DNA of 7,411 nucleotides, from positions 1 to 7,411 of the forward strand of contig JANJWE010000314.1 of NCBI GenBank assembly GCA_024709705.1, written 5' to 3'. Below, piece by piece: positions 6,063 to 7,411 of this stretch; position 1 is the first letter of the stretch, and each line of letters opens with the position of its first letter. Made by a program: the position numbers and the translations under genes. Source of the stretch: Flavobacterium sp. (GTDB lineage Bacteria; Bacteroidota; Bacteroidia; Flavobacteriales; Flavobacteriaceae). Under the pieces are notes generated by a model, which was given only the letters and a program-made list of their open reading frames with translations, had not been told where the DNA came from and ran no database searches.

Positions 6063-6080
6063 ATTTTTATTCATAAAAAT
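6063..6080. repeat. 8-bp inverted repeat ATTTTTAT-TC-ATAAAAAT
   Basis: Two perfect 8-bp half sites lie around a 2-nt centre, about 86 nt upstream of the hydrolase ATG. The near-continuous symmetry suits a dimeric regulator site, but AT-only half sites arise easily in DNA of this composition. Confidence 0.35.
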
Positions 6081-6248
6081 TTAATTCAATGCGATAATTA
6101 TGATTAAATGTAAAAAGCGAAACTTTGAATAAAAAAAAATCAAAAAAGAAGGGTAGTTTTCCTAACAATTTTTAAAATCATCAATTTTTCATGAGTCGAA
6201 AATTAAACACAAAATTAATTGGTACCTAAAAATTTAGAAATCTAATAG

Positions 6249-6278
6249 AAAAAAAGGGAGTTATGGGGAGCCAAACTC
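6249..6278 (-). terminator. Probable intrinsic terminator of the 131-aa gene
   Basis: On the - strand GAGTTTGG pairs with CCATAACTC, giving an 8-bp stem with one bulged T and a CTCC loop (plus-strand 6258-6278). It is followed by CC and a run of seven T (plus-strand 6249-6255). It starts 13 nt after the stop codon at 6292 and separates that gene from the amidoligase cluster. Confidence 0.55.
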
Positions 6279-6291
6279 AAAAATAATGAAT

Positions 6292-6687
6292 TTAGGAATG
6301 TTCAAATAATTGAATTTGACTTTTCAATCGTTCAATAAGCATGTTCATCATTCTTTTATTTAGATTAGAGGAATTGGAAATATAATTAGCGTATTCTTCC
6401 AAAGTAAAAAGACCTATTACCATTCCTTTTAATGAATTTCTAAATTTGATATCTTTTTGAATCGAATTTTCTATAAACTGTAGTTTTTTTTCAATAGAAA
6501 AACTATAAAAATCAGATTTGTGTTTACTAATGTAATTTTTAAAGACTTCTACAAATAAATCATTTTGTAGTTTTAAAATAGGGCGGAGGGTTAGATTTTG
6601 AAATCGTTCTTCAGAAGAAGATTGTTCTGTTACTACACCTAATGAGGCTCCTCGATTTTCAGTGATAAAATTATCTCGTGGTATCAT
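6292..6687 (-). CDS. Conserved Flavobacteriaceae-type small protein of unknown function, 131 aa
   Basis: The ATG at 6687 gives a mostly alpha-helical, soluble protein with no signal peptide or membrane segment. Conserved-looking stretches are RFQNLTLRPILKLQNDLF (28-45), SIEKKLQFIENSIQKDIKFR (64-83), SLKGMVIGLFTLEEY (85-99) and SNLNKRMMNMLIERLKSQI (107-125). I remember close relatives throughout Flavobacterium, often carried in databases under the name glyoxalase. I see none of the vicinal-oxygen-chelate metal motifs of real glyoxalases, and at this length a helical fold is more likely, so I do not adopt that name. The gene follows the OmpA-like gene on the same strand but starts just 16 nt after the U-tract of a strong terminator, so it depends on read-through or on a promoter overlapping the hairpin. 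It has its own terminator downstream. Confidence 0.8.
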   Translation of the reverse strand: MIPRDNFITENRGASLGVVTEQSSSEERFQNLTLRPILKLQNDLFVEVFKNYISKHKSDFYSFSIEKKLQFIENSIQKDIKFRNSLKGMVIGLFTLEEYANYISNSSNLNKRMMNMLIERLKSQIQLFEHS

Positions 6688-6703
6688 TTTTTATTTTAAA
6701 GTT

Positions 6704-6736
6704 AAAAAAAAGCCTCTGTAGTTTTACAGAGGCTTT
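6704..6736 (-). terminator. Strong intrinsic terminator of the OmpA-like gene
   Basis: AAAGCCTCTGTA (6709-6720) and its exact complement at 6725-6736 form a perfect 12-bp stem with a 4-nt loop. On the - strand the stem runs into eight T (plus-strand A run 6704-6711, partly paired). It lies 28 nt after the OmpA-like stop codon. This is the clearest terminator in the window. Confidence 0.92.
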
Positions 6737-6764
6737 GATTTAGTTATTAAGGAATGATTGTTAA

Positions 6765-7411
6765 TTATTTTACTTTAAAAGTAACACGTCTAACTAATCT
6801 TCGGGCTCCAGATGAATCTTTGTCTACTGATGAATCTTCACCTGCAGAAATTACATTCAATCTATTTTCTGTAATACCGGCTTTCATCAAAATGTTTTTA
6901 ACATTGGTAGCACGGGTATTGGCTAACTTATCATTATATGGCGTTTTACCAATTTCGTCAGCATGTCCAATAATATCAACCGATGCCGTAGGATTGTTTC
7001 TCAAATAGGTTAAGATAAAATCAATTCCTTCAGTTGAAACATTTGTAGGTTGTGTTTTATTAAAGTCAAAATATGTTGCCACATATCCATCGTTTATAAA
7101 TTGTTTTATAGTTTCTTTTTGAGATTCAATTAATGTTTCTTTAGAGGTATAAGTATTATTTAAATAACGTTCTAATTCATCGGGAACACCATTTTTATTT
7201 AAATCAATCATTCTACCTTTAGTATCAACTGCTACTCCGGCTATCGAATTGGGCTCTGCATCCAAATAATCCGGAACGCCATCTTGATCAGAATCATTCA
7301 AATTATTTTCAATTTCACCTACTCGTTTTTCAAGAGCTTTAATTTCTTCTAATTCTCTATTTCGCATCACAGCCCAATCGCCATGAACTTTTTCGGAACC
7401 GAAAGAGTAGG
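6765..7411 (-). CDS. OmpA-family outer-membrane protein, C-terminal part (5' end outside window)
   Basis: The frame stays open from the window edge to the TAA at 6765-6767. The GTG at 7370 is internal, since the 13 codons before it (YSFGSEKVHGDWA) read as ordinary protein. About 214 residues are visible. A short charged helix (RELEEIKALEKRV, about 17-29) is followed by two Asp/Asn-rich turns like thrombospondin type 3 calcium-binding repeats: DSDQDGVPDYLDAEPN (39-54) and DLNKNGVPDELE (69-80). The C-terminal OmpA/MotB domain begins near VATYFDFNKTQPT (110-122) and contains IIGHADEIG (146-154) and LANTRATNVKNIL (162-174). D151 and R166 are 15 residues apart, matching the spacing of the diaminopimelate-binding pair of E. 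coli OmpA. The protein therefore probably anchors the outer membrane to peptidoglycan. The missing N-terminus should hold a signal peptide and probably a beta-barrel. It is transcribed as its own unit, ending in a strong terminator. Confidence 0.93.
   Translation of the reverse strand, partial: YSFGSEKVHGDWAVMRNRELEEIKALEKRVGEIENNLNDSDQDGVPDYLDAEPNSIAGVAVDTKGRMIDLNKNGVPDELERYLNNTYTSKETLIESQKETIKQFINDGYVATYFDFNKTQPTNVSTEGIDFILTYLRNNPTASVDIIGHADEIGKTPYNDKLANTRATNVKNILMKAGITENRLNVISAGEDSSVDKDSSGARRLVRRVTFKVK

Larger units (their letters stand above)
5978..6291. other. 314-nt gene-free region ahead of the cluster
   Basis: This very AT-rich stretch separates two - strand genes and has no open frame worth calling; the longest ATG frames I traced are about 10-12 codons. 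It holds a terminator-like hairpin for the gene upstream (6249-6278), an 8-bp inverted repeat (6063-6080), a second copy of the TAAGTTGTTGA motif (6026-6036) and several A or T runs. It must contain the main promoter of the cluster. I found only partial matches to the Bacteroidetes -33/-7 consensus, so no promoter is called. Confidence 0.6.

Noticed and set aside
6210..6217. TAATTTTG on the - strand as the main promoter -7 box of the cluster
   Set aside because: It matches TAnnTTTG but has no TTG at the expected upstream spacing and lies more than 230 nt before the first start codon; chance matches are expected in such AT-rich DNA.
5978..6291. A hidden precursor-peptide gene for the amidoligase cluster
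   Set aside because: The ATG frames I traced in this gap are about 10-12 codons long, without leader/core-like composition, so a ribosomal precursor is not supported here.
6754..7008. 84-codon + strand frame over the end of the OmpA-like gene
   Set aside because: It is antisense to the conserved OmpA C-terminal domain and has no recognisable features of its own.
7365..7370. GTG/ATG codons as the start of the OmpA-like protein
   Set aside because: The frame continues upstream without a stop to the window edge, and a start here would leave no signal peptide for an outer-membrane protein.

Overview
The window is AT-rich and looks like a chromosomal segment of a member of the Flavobacteriaceae, most likely Flavobacterium or a close relative. 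The reasons are the codon use, start codons without clear Shine-Dalgarno sequences, a TAnnTTTG-type promoter box, an OmpA-family protein with calcium-binding-type Asp-rich repeats, and AT-rich intergenic palindromes. The genus is inferred from style and from remembered family sequences, not from a marker gene. No rRNA, tRNA, CRISPR array, transposase or phage gene was seen.

Layout. Positions 1-853 (+ strand) hold the 3' end of an unidentified gene and a small conserved hypothetical gene with a TTG start. That small gene sits between two long intergenic palindromes (283-339 and 856-932) that appear related to each other. Positions 935-5977 (- strand) hold five genes read in the order alpha/beta-hydrolase, canonical ATP-grasp ligase, GCS2/YbdK-type carboxylate-amine ligase, class I glutamine amidotransferase-like protein, and a second ATP-grasp-like protein. 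In this last protein the motif order suggests a circular permutation. Positions 5978-6291 are non-coding and hold the probable promoter region of the cluster and a terminator for the gene upstream. Positions 6292-7411 (- strand) hold a small Flavobacteriaceae-type conserved protein and the C-terminal part of an OmpA-like outer-membrane protein cut by the window edge, with a strong terminator between them.

How the genes may work together. Three different ATP-dependent amide-bond-forming enzymes next to a C-H-E triad amidotransferase/gamma-glutamyl-hydrolase-like protein and a small cytoplasmic serine hydrolase suggest a pathway that builds and trims a small peptide-like or gamma-glutamyl compound. 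No carrier protein, NRPS module, transporter or precursor peptide gene is visible. The product is unknown. The first three genes are spaced by 21 nt each and are surely co-transcribed. A 126-nt gap with a TATATTTG box precedes the fourth gene, and a terminator-like hairpin lies directly in front of the fifth, so the cluster may have internal promoters or attenuation.
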